From contig CAJMON010000032.1 of assembly GCA_905214955.1 (NCBI GenBank), forward strand, positions 1-31,742: a DNA stretch of 31,742 nt. The letters are read 5' to 3'. A model generated the notes under the pieces. That model was not told where the DNA came from and did not search any database. It was given only the letters and a program-made list of their open reading frames with translations. Below are positions 15,566 to 23,764 of the stretch, in pieces. The DNA is from an uncultured bacterium. GTDB lineage: Bacteria > Bacillota > Clostridia > Lachnospirales > Lachnospiraceae. Numbering within the stretch: position 1 is the first letter of the stretch; every line of letters starts with the position of its first letter. The position numbers and the translations under genes are program-made.

Positions 15566-17029
15566 CTATTCTGCTTTCCCAGCGACCTCACCCATGTAAT
15601 AAAATCCTTTGCTTTCCGCAAGGTGGACGTTTAAAATTTTTCCAAGCATGGACGGATCTCCCGGGAAATGCACCAGAAGATTGTTTGCCAGACGTCCGGT
15701 CATGTACCCCGGTGTGTGGCTGTTGACTTCTTCTACCAGCACCGGAAGGGTCTGTCCTTCCATTCTGGAAGACATTTCCTTGGAAATCTCCTGAACCACT
15801 TCCAAAAGCCGTCCAAACCGGTCTTTTACCACATCCTCCGGCACTTGGTCTTCTCTGGCTGCTGCCGGTGTTCCGCTTCTTCTGGAATAAATGAAGGTAA
15901 ATGCACTGTCATATCTGGCTTTCTTTACCACGTCGATGGTCTCCTGGAAATCTTCCTCGGTCTCTCCAGGGTATCCCACAATGATATCCGTTGTCAGGGA
16001 AATATCCGGCACAGCTGCCCGAAGTTTTTCCACCAGTCCCAAATATTTTTCTTTCGTGTAGTGGCGGTTCATCTCCTTTAACAGCCGGTCACTGCCAGAC
16101 TGGAGAGGCAGATGCATATGGGGACAGATCTTCTTGGAATTCTTCATCACCTCAATGAGCTCATCGGAAAGATCCTTTGGATGGGATGTCATAAAGCGGA
16201 TCCTCTCCAGCCCTTCAATCTGTTCCACACGGCGCAGAAGTTCTGCAAAACTGATCGGATGTTCCAGATTTTTTCCATAGGAGTTGACATTCTGTCCAAG
16301 AAGCATGACTTCCACTACGCCGTCTTTTACCAGTCCTTCAATCTCCCGGATAATGTCTTCCGGGTTTCGGCTGCGCTCCCGTCCCCGCACATAGGGCACA
16401 ATGCAGTAGCTGCAGAAGTTGTTGCAGCCAAACATGATATTGACGCCGGATTTGAACCGGTATTTCCGCTCGCAGGGAAGATCCTCCACGATTTTGTCTG
16501 TATCTTTCCAGATATCAATGATGGTGCGGTCAGAATCCATGGCCAGATACAGAAGTTCTGCAAATTTGTAAAGATTGTGGGTTCCGAAAATCAGATCCAC
16601 AAACCGGTAGCTGGTTTTGATCTTCTCCACCACCTGGGGTTCCTGCATCATACAGCCGCACAGACCAATCATTTTGTGGGGATTTGCTTTTTTTCCTCTT
16701 CCTAAGGTGCCAAGATGGCCGTACACTTTCAGGTTGGCATTTTCCCGGACCGTGCAGGTGTTATAAATGACAAAGTCGGCATCCTCCGTATCTGACATCT
16801 GGTAGCCGATTTCCCCTAAAATGCCCCTCAGCTTCTCGCTGTCCCTGGCGTTCATCTGACAGCCAAAATTGACCACACAGGCGGTGGCTGGTCTGCCAAG
16901 CTGGTTTTTCAGTTCTTTTACTTTTTCCAGGCATTTCGCCATATAATAATACTGGCGTCCAGGTTCTTCCACTGGTGCTTCTTTGGAAAGATCAATGGTT
17001 TCAAGGTCTATCTGATTCTGATCGTACAT
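15566..17029 (-). CDS. miaB: tRNA-2-methylthio-N6-dimethylallyladenosine synthase MiaB
   Basis: This radical SAM methylthiotransferase modifies adenosine 37 of tRNAs that read UNN codons, adding the 2-methylthio group to i6A. It has 487 residues. The N-terminal UPF0004 domain holds the auxiliary-cluster cysteines C57 (FGCQMN), C92 (NTCTVR) and C126 (GCM). The radical SAM motif is C202-x3-C206-x2-C209 (CNNFCSYC). HMHLPLQSGSDRLLKEMNR and IVGYPGETEEDF follow, and a TRAM RNA-binding domain occupies about 415 to 487. An N-terminal extension of about 45 residues before the core is common in Firmicutes. AAAGGA lies 5 nt before the ATG. A strong terminator follows the gene. Confidence 0.97.
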   Translation of the reverse strand: MYDQNQIDLETIDLSKEAPVEEPGRQYYYMAKCLEKVKELKNQLGRPATACVVNFGCQMNARDSEKLRGILGEIGYQMSDTEDADFVIYNTCTVRENANLKVYGHLGTLGRGKKANPHKMIGLCGCMMQEPQVVEKIKTSYRFVDLIFGTHNLYKFAELLYLAMDSDRTIIDIWKDTDKIVEDLPCERKYRFKSGVNIMFGCNNFCSYCIVPYVRGRERSRNPEDIIREIEGLVKDGVVEVMLLGQNVNSYGKNLEHPISFAELLRRVEQIEGLERIRFMTSHPKDLSDELIEVMKNSKKICPHMHLPLQSGSDRLLKEMNRHYTKEKYLGLVEKLRAAVPDISLTTDIIVGYPGETEEDFQETIDVVKKARYDSAFTFIYSRRSGTPAAAREDQVPEDVVKDRFGRLLEVVQEISKEMSSRMEGQTLPVLVEEVNSHTPGYMTGRLANNLLVHFPGDPSMLGKILNVHLAESKGFYYMGEVAGKAE

Positions 17030-17075
17030 ACCGTTCCTTTCTTATAGCTGTTTCTTTTTCTATTTCATAGTTTCT

Positions 17076-17708
17076 TTACTCATATCTGCAGGCTTTCCAT
17101 CTTCCTGCAAAAAAATATCCGGCCTCAAACACCAGAATGCCCCCGATCATATCAATAAACACATGCTGCTTGATAAACAGGGTGGAGGCAAAAACACCTG
17201 CTGACATCACAATCGTTACCACGCGATACCAGGCAGGGACTCTTTTCATGCGAAATGCTGCATGAATGCAGCACCAGCTTTCCAGGCAGTGGATGGATGG
17301 AAATAAATTTACCGGCGCATCCGCCGTATAGATAAAACGCACCAGCTGCTCGCACAGTCCATTCCCCACAACTTCCGGGCGAACCAGCGTGGTAGGATAA
17401 AACAAAAAGAACCCCAGGCAGAAAATTTTTGAAATCGCGTCTCCATAAGCAAACCGATAGCAAAACGCCTTTCCCTCCCTGGCAATTAGCAGATAATTGG
17501 CAATCCACTGGACATAGGCCAGGACGTAGAACAACACAAAGGGCGCACAAAATGGAATTCTGTCATCCAGCGGACTTCCCAGGGAATGAAAGTGGAGATA
17601 TCCACGCAGACTGGACGTTCCAAAATATATAATCATGTTGACGGCCACGGCCGTTGTCAGGGGTACGATGGCATAACCAGGAATGATTTTTTTAATTTTT
17701 TCTTTCAT
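17076..17708 (-). CDS. PAP2-superfamily membrane protein (lipid phosphatase or phosphotransferase)
   Basis: The product has 210 residues and about five to six membrane helices. PAP2 motifs are recognisable: YPTTLVRP (motif 1 with the RP, R110 and P111, but without the usual leading lysine), FPSIH (motif 2, H140) and KQHVFID (motif 3, H182 and D186). This arrangement resembles the inositolphosphotransferase/Aur1-like branch of PAP2 more than undecaprenyl-PP phosphatase. It is the last gene of the phospholipid operon and overlaps psd by 17 bp, so I infer action on a phospholipid or a lipid headgroup intermediate. Substrate not determinable. Confidence 0.85.
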   Translation of the reverse strand: MKEKIKKIIPGYAIVPLTTAVAVNMIIYFGTSSLRGYLHFHSLGSPLDDRIPFCAPFVLFYVLAYVQWIANYLLIAREGKAFCYRFAYGDAISKIFCLGFFLFYPTTLVRPEVVGNGLCEQLVRFIYTADAPVNLFPSIHCLESWCCIHAAFRMKRVPAWYRVVTIVMSAGVFASTLFIKQHVFIDMIGGILVFEAGYFFAGRWKACRYE

Positions 17709-18510
17709 AGCCGATCATTTCTCCCATCCTTACTGCTGTTTCTGTGCCATCCGCTGAATTTATCAAAAGATCTTTCCGTACCTGCACTGTCCCTTTTTCT
17801 GTCAGAAGGATGATGGTGGAGCCTCCGTACTGGAACATGCCCTTTTCCTCGCCCCGTGCTGCCTCACCGGCTTCTTTATAATTCACAATTCTTCCCACCA
17901 GCATAGCTCCCACTTCCATCTGAAGCAGGGTGCCAAAATGTGTGGTGTGAATGCAGGTATATTCCCGGCTGTTTTCCGTAAACACAGGAACTTCCCGAAG
18001 TGCAATAGGCCGGACTGTATGAAGCACCCCGGAAATCTTTCGATTGCCGCTCTTTTTTCCAGAATCTGCATAGCAGTACCTGTGGTAATGGTTGACACAG
18101 AGCCGGAAAACAAAGCAGTTTCCGCCTTCGTACCGCCTGGCAAGCTTTTCATCCCGAAGCAGGGAGGACACCGTATAAGCGCTCTGCTTTACCGGAAAAA
18201 TTCCCTCTTTTGTGATGGGCCACACAGAGAGCAGACCGTCACAGGGAGCTATCAGGTGCGTGGGATCCAGATCCACGGGACGTCTTCCTTCTAAAATTTT
18301 TCTTGAAAAGAAGTCATTAAAACTGTGGATATTTTCTGTGTCGTATTCGGATACATCAATACCCGTCTTTTTTACAAACAAAGGGATGAGAAATGCAGAT
18401 GCTTCCTCATCCAGAAATCTTCCACAGGCTTTCGAGAGCTGCGGCATGGTCAGTCCCTTTAACAGAAACCGTCCCGGCAGGGTGTGATAGAGAAATTCCA
18501 GCCCTGTCAT
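17692..18510 (-). CDS. psd: Phosphatidylserine decarboxylase proenzyme
   Basis: This enzyme converts phosphatidylserine to phosphatidylethanolamine and needs self-cleavage to form its pyruvoyl cofactor. The 272-residue form fits the longer Clostridia type. Visible motifs are FNDFFSRK (about 64 to 71), APCDG (D91), NHYHRYCY (140 to 147) and the self-cleavage site GGST with cleavage expected between G230 and S231. The family consensus is LGST; here the first residue is G. An upstream ATG at 18564 is possible, but the ATG at 18510 gives a 4-bp ATGA overlap with pssA and a normal N-terminus, so it is preferred. PssA encoded just upstream would supply its substrate. Confidence 0.95.
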   Translation of the reverse strand: MTGLEFLYHTLPGRFLLKGLTMPQLSKACGRFLDEEASAFLIPLFVKKTGIDVSEYDTENIHSFNDFFSRKILEGRRPVDLDPTHLIAPCDGLLSVWPITKEGIFPVKQSAYTVSSLLRDEKLARRYEGGNCFVFRLCVNHYHRYCYADSGKKSGNRKISGVLHTVRPIALREVPVFTENSREYTCIHTTHFGTLLQMEVGAMLVGRIVNYKEAGEAARGEEKGMFQYGGSTIILLTEKGTVQVRKDLLINSADGTETAVRMGEMIGYERKN

Positions 18511-19223
18511 ATTCTTGCCCCGCCATTCTTTAAAAACATGAGAATCACCGCAAGGCCGATGCATTCTACCGCACCGATGGCAATCATCAGTGCAATCTGC
18601 TTATTGGTAGGTTTCTTGATCCTGATCTTTGATAAAAACAGAAAACCAACCACGATCATCACACCAAAATACAACAGTGTCAGATCCGCAGCCACAAACA
18701 CATGAGCCACCAGCACTGCCGGGAAAATCAGGGCTGCACTGGTCACCGGAAGTCCCAAATAGATCTTCTGTCCGTTTTCGTCTTTGTTTTTTCCACATTC
18801 TTCCATCACATTGAAATAAGCCAGGCGAATCATGGCTGCCAACACATAAGAAATGGCAATCACAGTCAGTCCCACCTGATACGCCGTAGACCTTCTCATC
18901 AGAAAGACCGTCACTTCGGAAGTATCCGTATATTCCAGATTGCACCGGAACATAGCAATACCAATACAGGCAGGAAGCACACCGAATGCAATGAGATCTG
19001 CCAGGGAATCAATCTGAATCCCAAATTTTTTCATCTCATCTGTCCGGTTTTTCTTGGATCTTGCTACTTTTCCATCAAAGGTATCACATAAGCCTGAAAA
19101 CAGCAGGAAGAACATTCCAATGTAGGGATGTCCGATTCCGTTGAGACAGACAATCACACCGGCCGTCCCGGAAAGAATGGATAAGTAGGTGAGTATCACT
19201 GTGTAATCATAAAATCCTATCAT
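18507..19223 (-). CDS. pssA: CDP-diacylglycerol--serine O-phosphatidyltransferase
   Basis: This integral membrane enzyme makes phosphatidylserine from CDP-diacylglycerol and serine. The 238-residue protein carries the CDP-alcohol phosphotransferase motif with D47, D50-G51, A54-R55, G68, D72 and D76, and six to seven hydrophobic helices. The conserved GLPVTSAA segment follows the fourth helix. The ORF can be extended to 19304, but the start at 19223 overlaps the upstream stop by 4 bp (ATGA) and begins the usual N-terminal MIGFYDYTVILTY. It precedes psd with another 4-bp overlap, giving a coupled phosphatidylserine/phosphatidylethanolamine pathway. Confidence 0.95.
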   Translation of the reverse strand: MIGFYDYTVILTYLSILSGTAGVIVCLNGIGHPYIGMFFLLFSGLCDTFDGKVARSKKNRTDEMKKFGIQIDSLADLIAFGVLPACIGIAMFRCNLEYTDTSEVTVFLMRRSTAYQVGLTVIAISYVLAAMIRLAYFNVMEECGKNKDENGQKIYLGLPVTSAALIFPAVLVAHVFVAADLTLLYFGVMIVVGFLFLSKIRIKKPTNKQIALMIAIGAVECIGLAVILMFLKNGGARI

Positions 19224-20293
19224 TTGTTTTTCTCTTTTCTTTTTTCTTTTGGTTTCAGCAATATATAACCCACTCCTACCGTAATCAGGCTCAGAATCAT
19301 ACATGCATAGAAGGACAGGCCTCTGCTTATAATTTCAAGCTGATAAGCCTGTTCTTTGTTCATCAGTTCCAGGTAGCCGTTGATCATCAGATAATCTGCA
19401 ACACCCATGGCTCCAGGCACAGGAATGCTGTTGGAGCCTAAAACGACATAAACCTGAATAGCAAAAAGCTTCGGAAACAGGGACTTACTTCCTCCAATGG
19501 CAGAAAATGCCCCTAATGTCACCAGAAGCTGCGAAAATCTCTGAAGAAGGTTCAAGCCATAGGCCTTTGCCAGCATCTTTTTCTTTCCAAAAATCAGCTT
19601 CACACACTGGCCGTACTCTTCCAGTGCACTATCTAACTTTTCCCGCAGCTTTTTGGCCGCTTTCTGCCAGTGGATTTTTTCAAACAGAACAATGAGACCG
19701 CCGCACAACTTTTTTAAAATGTCCGGTTTTTTCAAAAGGAGATAAAAAACCAGAGAAAGTCCCATCATAATCAGAACTCCCACAGCGATCAGCAGTCTCC
19801 CCGGCAGATCAAAGGTAAAATAGGTCTCCGGGAAAAAGATCACCGCCAGCACACCTGTCGTCACCACTGCCAGAGTATACATGATCAGGTTCAGAACCAG
19901 GGATGCCATCACGGCAGTCACCGGAATCCCGTCCCGGAGCATAAAAAAGGCGCTGGCTGGCTGTCCCCCGGATGCAGAAGGGGTAATGGCGGAAAAGTAA
20001 ATGTCCGCTGCGGAATATAAGAACCCTCTTCCGTGCTTCACCGGATATCCCAGGGCACGGACAATCACCGTAAGAGCTGCCCCTTCAAAGAAGATAAATC
20101 CCAGCATACAAACTACAGCAAAAAAGATTCCTCCGATCTTCGCTTCCAGAAGAAACCCTTTCAGCTCATTCGGCGAGATCCCTCCTCCTTTTAATACCGC
20201 TGCAATGGTCACACCAGAAAGAAGAAGTGCTCCAAAAAAACAGAGGATTTTATTTCTCACATTTTTGGAAATCTTCTTTTTCTGGCTTTTCAT
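19220..20293 (-). CDS. Lysylphosphatidylglycerol synthase TM-region-like (YbhN/MprF-type) membrane protein
   Basis: The product has about 357 residues with eight or so membrane helices. It carries the family segment FSAITPSASGGQPASAFFML and the C-terminal VPGAMGVADY. It corresponds to the flippase-like membrane part of MprF without the aminoacyl-transferase domain, so a lipid translocation role is inferred. An ATG at 20317 has no ribosome site; GGGGGA lies 6 nt before the ATG at 20293, which I prefer. It is the first gene of a four-gene operon with pssA, psd and a PAP2 protein, linked by 4-bp overlaps, which argues that its cargo is a phospholipid. Confidence 0.88.
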   Translation of the reverse strand: MKSQKKKISKNVRNKILCFFGALLLSGVTIAAVLKGGGISPNELKGFLLEAKIGGIFFAVVCMLGFIFFEGAALTVIVRALGYPVKHGRGFLYSAADIYFSAITPSASGGQPASAFFMLRDGIPVTAVMASLVLNLIMYTLAVVTTGVLAVIFFPETYFTFDLPGRLLIAVGVLIMMGLSLVFYLLLKKPDILKKLCGGLIVLFEKIHWQKAAKKLREKLDSALEEYGQCVKLIFGKKKMLAKAYGLNLLQRFSQLLVTLGAFSAIGGSKSLFPKLFAIQVYVVLGSNSIPVPGAMGVADYLMINGYLELMNKEQAYQLEIISRGLSFYACMILSLITVGVGYILLKPKEKRKEKNK

Positions 20294-20385
20294 CTGCATT
20301 CCCCCGGCATCTTTCATGTTTATTATTACAATCTTACCATAATTTCTATAGAATTACCAGAACTATATGAAACAAATGACGATTT

Positions 20386-22185
20386 TCAGACACGTATCTG
20401 TCCATTTCCATAAACAATGTATTTGGTGGTGGTCAAAGCAAGCAGTCCCATAGGACCTCTGACATGAAGCTTCTGAGTACTGATGCCGATTTCTGCTCCA
20501 AAGCCAAATTCCGAACCGTCTGTAAACCGGGTGGACGCATTGACATACACCGCTGCCGCGTCAATCTCCTCCAGGAAACGCTGGGCATTGGTATAATTTT
20601 CCGTAATAATGGCTTCGGAATGTCCAGTATTATAGCGGTTGATATGGTCAATGGCTTCATCTAGGGAAGAAACCGTCCGTATGGAAAGAATGTAATCCAG
20701 ATATTCCTTTCCCCAGTCCTCTTCGGTGGCAGGAACCACTCCTTCTACCGCTTGTCTTGCTATTTCATCTCCCCGCAGCTCCACCTGCTTTTCGTCCAGT
20801 TTCTTTTTCAGAAGAGGCATCAGCCGATTTACCACATTTTCATGGACAACCAGGGATTCACAGGCATTGCACACGCCTATCCGCTGGGTTTTGGCATTGA
20901 AAATGATGTTTACTGCCATGTCCAGATCTGCAGATTCATCTACATAAATGTGGCAGTTGCCGGTTCCAGTTTCAATAACTGGAATGGTGCTGTTTTCCAC
21001 AACTGCCTGAATCAGTCTGGCACTGCCTCTTGGGATCAGCACATCCACATACTGGTTCAGCTTCATAAATGCAGTGGTCACTGCCCGGTTCATGGAAGAA
21101 ATCAGCTGGACACATTCTACGGGAAGTCCGTTTTCCAGCAGGGTTTCCTGAATGAGAGAGACAATCGCCTCGTTAGAATGCAGGGCATCACTGCCGCCCT
21201 TTAAAATCACGGCATTTCCCGTCTTAAAACACAGCCCGAAGGCATCTGCCGTCACATTGGGCCTGGCTTCATAGATCATGCCAACAACTCCTAATGGAAC
21301 CCGTTTCTGGCCGATTAACAGGCCGTTTGGCCGTTTTTTCATGGAGAGGACTTCTCCGATTGGATCTTCCAGTGCAGCCAGCTGTGTAAGACCGTCTGCC
21401 ATGTCAAAAATCCGTTCTTTTGTCAGGGTCAGCCGATCAATAAGACCTGGATTCATGCCATTTTTTCTGGCAGTCTCCACATCCTTTTCATTAGCAAGTA
21501 AGATCCGGCTGCTGTTTTCAGTCAATTTCCTAGCTGCAGCCTTTAACACATCATTCTTCTTGTCCGTACCAAGTTTCTGAAGAATCGGCTTTGCTGCCTG
21601 GGCCTGAACCCCCATCTCCTCTAAAGTATCCATCCGGTTCCGGATCGTCCGAAGGGGCGTCACCAACATATCCGGGCACACATCAAATTGTTCGGAAGGC
21701 ACTTCCTCTATCACCTGGAATTCCAGGGCAATGGCAATGGCAGTATGATGAGGATGGGCTTTTAAATACCGGTCATAAAATCCTTTTCCATAACCGCACC
21801 GATGCAGATGACTGTCAAAGGCCACTCCCGGCACAATGACCAGGGCATCCTCTTCCTCTGCTTTTGCAAGTCCCTCTTTGGGTTCTGGAATCTGAAAATA
21901 TCCAGGCTCCAAGTCTTCCATAGAACAGATATAAAAATAGTCCATGTCCTCGCCGTGTACTTTTGGAGCTGCCACTCTTTTTCCAAGCTTCCAGGCTTCT
22001 TCCATAAGAAGCTTCGTGGAAGCTTCCCCTTTGCAATCTATGTAAGTATAAAGGCAGGATGCTTTCTGAAAAGCTTCCATCTCCAGAATCCGCCTGCAGA
22101 TCTGCCGGCTCCTGGCTTCAATTTCTTCTTGTGTCAGATGGGCTCTCTGTTCCCGGATCTTCTTTCTAATTTGCTTTTTTTCCAT
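20386..22185 (-). CDS. proA: Fusion of 5-formyltetrahydrofolate cyclo-ligase and gamma-glutamyl phosphate reductase (ProA)
   Basis: This single 599-residue ORF joins two enzymes. Residues 1 to about 180 match 5-formyl-THF cyclo-ligase (YgfA/MTHFS), ending with the signature GYGKGFYDRYL (131 to 141), which turns 5-formyl-THF to methenyl-THF. Residues about 185 to 599 match ProA, with the catalytic cysteine C439 in GVCNACE and the substrate-binding segments YEARPNVTADAF and GTGNCHIYVDES. ProA-like sequence begins at M185 (MDTLEEMG), where a stand-alone protein would start, and no stop or frameshift separates the parts. An internal ATG at 21633 has only a weak ribosome site. GGGAG lies 6 nt before the main ATG. 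It overlaps the DUF896 gene by 20 bp, with proB upstream. Confidence 0.93.
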   Translation of the reverse strand: MEKKQIRKKIREQRAHLTQEEIEARSRQICRRILEMEAFQKASCLYTYIDCKGEASTKLLMEEAWKLGKRVAAPKVHGEDMDYFYICSMEDLEPGYFQIPEPKEGLAKAEEEDALVIVPGVAFDSHLHRCGYGKGFYDRYLKAHPHHTAIAIALEFQVIEEVPSEQFDVCPDMLVTPLRTIRNRMDTLEEMGVQAQAAKPILQKLGTDKKNDVLKAAARKLTENSSRILLANEKDVETARKNGMNPGLIDRLTLTKERIFDMADGLTQLAALEDPIGEVLSMKKRPNGLLIGQKRVPLGVVGMIYEARPNVTADAFGLCFKTGNAVILKGGSDALHSNEAIVSLIQETLLENGLPVECVQLISSMNRAVTTAFMKLNQYVDVLIPRGSARLIQAVVENSTIPVIETGTGNCHIYVDESADLDMAVNIIFNAKTQRIGVCNACESLVVHENVVNRLMPLLKKKLDEKQVELRGDEIARQAVEGVVPATEEDWGKEYLDYILSIRTVSSLDEAIDHINRYNTGHSEAIITENYTNAQRFLEEIDAAAVYVNASTRFTDGSEFGFGAEIGISTQKLHVRGPMGLLALTTTKYIVYGNGQIRV

Positions 22186-22384
22186 ATTTTTCTCCCAAAT
22201 TTACAATGGTGCCGTCTTTTTCCTGAATGTCAATGTTGTCCAGCTGTGCCTTTAAGTTGGAGCGGAAAGATTCCACAAACTCCCGTCTTAAAACGGCCTG
22301 TTCTTTTTTTTCTTCTTCTGTCAGGCCTTCTGCTTTTGATTTTCTGGATAATTCGTTGATGCGCTGGATTTTTTCTGGTTTCAT
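22166..22384 (-). CDS. DUF896 family small protein (YnzC-like)
   Basis: The product has 72 residues with the DUF896 pattern: INELSRKSKAEGLTEEEKKEQ, then LRREFVESFRSNLKAQLDNI. Members are short, helical, cytoplasmic proteins of Firmicutes with no firmly known role. It is located between proB and the fusion gene and overlaps the latter by 20 bp. Start at the ATG at 22384; AAAGGA lies rather far upstream (13 nt). Confidence 0.9.
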   Translation of the reverse strand: MKPEKIQRINELSRKSKAEGLTEEEKKEQAVLRREFVESFRSNLKAQLDNIDIQEKDGTIVNLGEKYGKKAN

Positions 22385-22414
22385 AATACTTTTTTAATCC
22401 TTTCTATTTTCGTC

Positions 22415-23260
22415 TCAAAACATTCTCTCAATCTCATCCATGAGATAAAAATCTTCTTTTTTGTTTGCTTTGAACACGGTACCGCAAGGTTCTCCTGCAA
22501 TGATCTTGTGGATCACATGAAAATCTTTTCCATTGGCAATCACCATGTCGCATCCGGATGCACCGGCCAGCTTCGCTGCATTTAATTTGGAAGCCATACC
22601 GCCAGTTCCCACACTGCTGCTGCTGGTACTCTTTCCCATTTCCAAAAGATGAGTATCTAAATGTTCTACTGTATCAACAAATCTGGCTTCTGGATTGGTG
22701 TTTGGATCATCCGTATACAGCCCGTCAATATCTGACAGAAGAATCAGAAGATCTGCTTCCACCAGAGAAGCTACAATGGCGGACAATGTATCATTGTCAC
22801 CAAAATGGATCTCGTACGTAGAAACCGTATCATTTTCATTGACAATAGGAATCACACCCATTTTCAAAAGTTCCTGAAAGGTATTGAAGGCATTGTGCCG
22901 ATTTAGGTTGTTGACAATGGTACTCTTTGTCATCAAAATCTGGCTGCACAGCTGATTATACTCTGAAAAAAGCTTCTGGTAAATCATCATCAGTCTGGCC
23001 TGGCCGACCGATGCACAGGCCTGTTTTTCTTCTGTCTTCGCCGGTCGTTCTGAAAATCCAAGTGCCTGTCTTCCCACTGCGATAGCTCCAGAAGATACCA
23101 GAACCACTTCTTTTCCCATATTGTGCAGATCCGTAAGCTCCCGCACCAAAACTTCCAGCTTTGACATATTTAATGCACCGGTCTCTTTATGTGTCAAGGA
23201 CGAAGAGCCGATTTTTACCACAATTCTTTTTTTATCAGCAAACGTTTCCCGAAAGTTCAC
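22415..23260 (-). CDS. proB: Glutamate 5-kinase
   Basis: This enzyme phosphorylates glutamate in the first step of proline synthesis; its product goes to ProA encoded downstream. It has 281 residues and only the amino-acid-kinase domain, lacking the C-terminal PUA domain found in longer ProB proteins. Motifs are VVKIGSSSL, VSSGAIAVGR, PIVNENDTVS, FGDNDTLSA and the VGTGGMASKLNAAKLA substrate loop. The start is a GTG at 23260 with GGGAGG 8 nt upstream. A plausible promoter stands in the 73-bp gap before it. Confidence 0.96.
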   Translation of the reverse strand: MNFRETFADKKRIVVKIGSSSLTHKETGALNMSKLEVLVRELTDLHNMGKEVVLVSSGAIAVGRQALGFSERPAKTEEKQACASVGQARLMMIYQKLFSEYNQLCSQILMTKSTIVNNLNRHNAFNTFQELLKMGVIPIVNENDTVSTYEIHFGDNDTLSAIVASLVEADLLILLSDIDGLYTDDPNTNPEARFVDTVEHLDTHLLEMGKSTSSSSVGTGGMASKLNAAKLAGASGCDMVIANGKDFHVIHKIIAGEPCGTVFKANKKEDFYLMDEIERMF

Positions 23261-23294
23261 CGTTTTTTCCTCCCTTTCTCACTGCGTTTCTCTT

Positions 23295-23323
23295 ATTCTA
23301 CAACACTTTTTCCCTAACGTCCA
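23295..23323 (-). promoter_or_regulatory. Predicted promoter of proB
   Basis: TGGACG (23323 to 23318), a 17-bp spacer and TAGAAT (23300 to 23295) on the minus strand, 35 bp upstream of the proB GTG. The match is 9 of 12. Confidence 0.45.
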
Positions 23324-23333
23324 CCCTGAAACG

Positions 23334-23702
23334 TCAGCTGCTGTAATTTTCCAGAAAGCCATACAGCTCCTGTTCTGTCCAAATTTCTTTTCCTTTGGCA
23401 ATCTCTTCTTTTAACGGCAGAGGCAGATTGTCCACCGAAATTTCTGTCCGCTCATACATGCTTCTTCCATCGGAAAGATAAACCATCACTGCTCCATCCT
23501 CTTCCATCAGCCAGTACCGCGGAGGGATTTCTTTTTCAAACACCGCTTCTGCCTGTTTTTCCTGTATCTGGTTTGTTTCCCTTGTTTTAATGCTGCTTGT
23601 TTTTTGTTCATTTTCCAGGCTTAGATGATAAGCTGCCACATAGGCGGCTCCAATGAGAAAAAAAGCCAGAAAAATACCGATCCCATATCCCCGGTGCATC
23701 AT
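23334..23702 (-). CDS. Small membrane-anchored protein with BofC C-terminal-like domain
   Basis: The product has 122 residues. One N-terminal helix (GIGIFLAFFLIGAAYVAA) anchors an extracytoplasmic part with a Lys/Glu/Gln-rich linker. The end resembles the BofC C-terminal domain: YWLMEEDGAVMVYLSDG, then LPLPLKEEIAKGKEIWTEQELYGFLENYSS. BofC of Bacillus is a forespore intermembrane regulator, but this is a family resemblance only. AAAGGAGG lies 5 nt before the ATG at 23702; a GTG one codon earlier is too close. It follows the flippase gene by 62 bp. Confidence 0.8.
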   Translation of the reverse strand: MMHRGYGIGIFLAFFLIGAAYVAAYHLSLENEQKTSSIKTRETNQIQEKQAEAVFEKEIPPRYWLMEEDGAVMVYLSDGRSMYERTEISVDNLPLPLKEEIAKGKEIWTEQELYGFLENYSS

Positions 23703-23764
23703 CACCGCCTCCTTTGGATACAGTATCGGTTATTTTTCTTCCAGCTATGCTGGTGTTTTATGGA

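Noticed and set aside
23741..23753. Terminator after the MurJ/SpoVB gene (CCAGC-TAT-GCTGG hairpin).
   Set aside because: The stem has only five base pairs and there is no T run on the minus strand.
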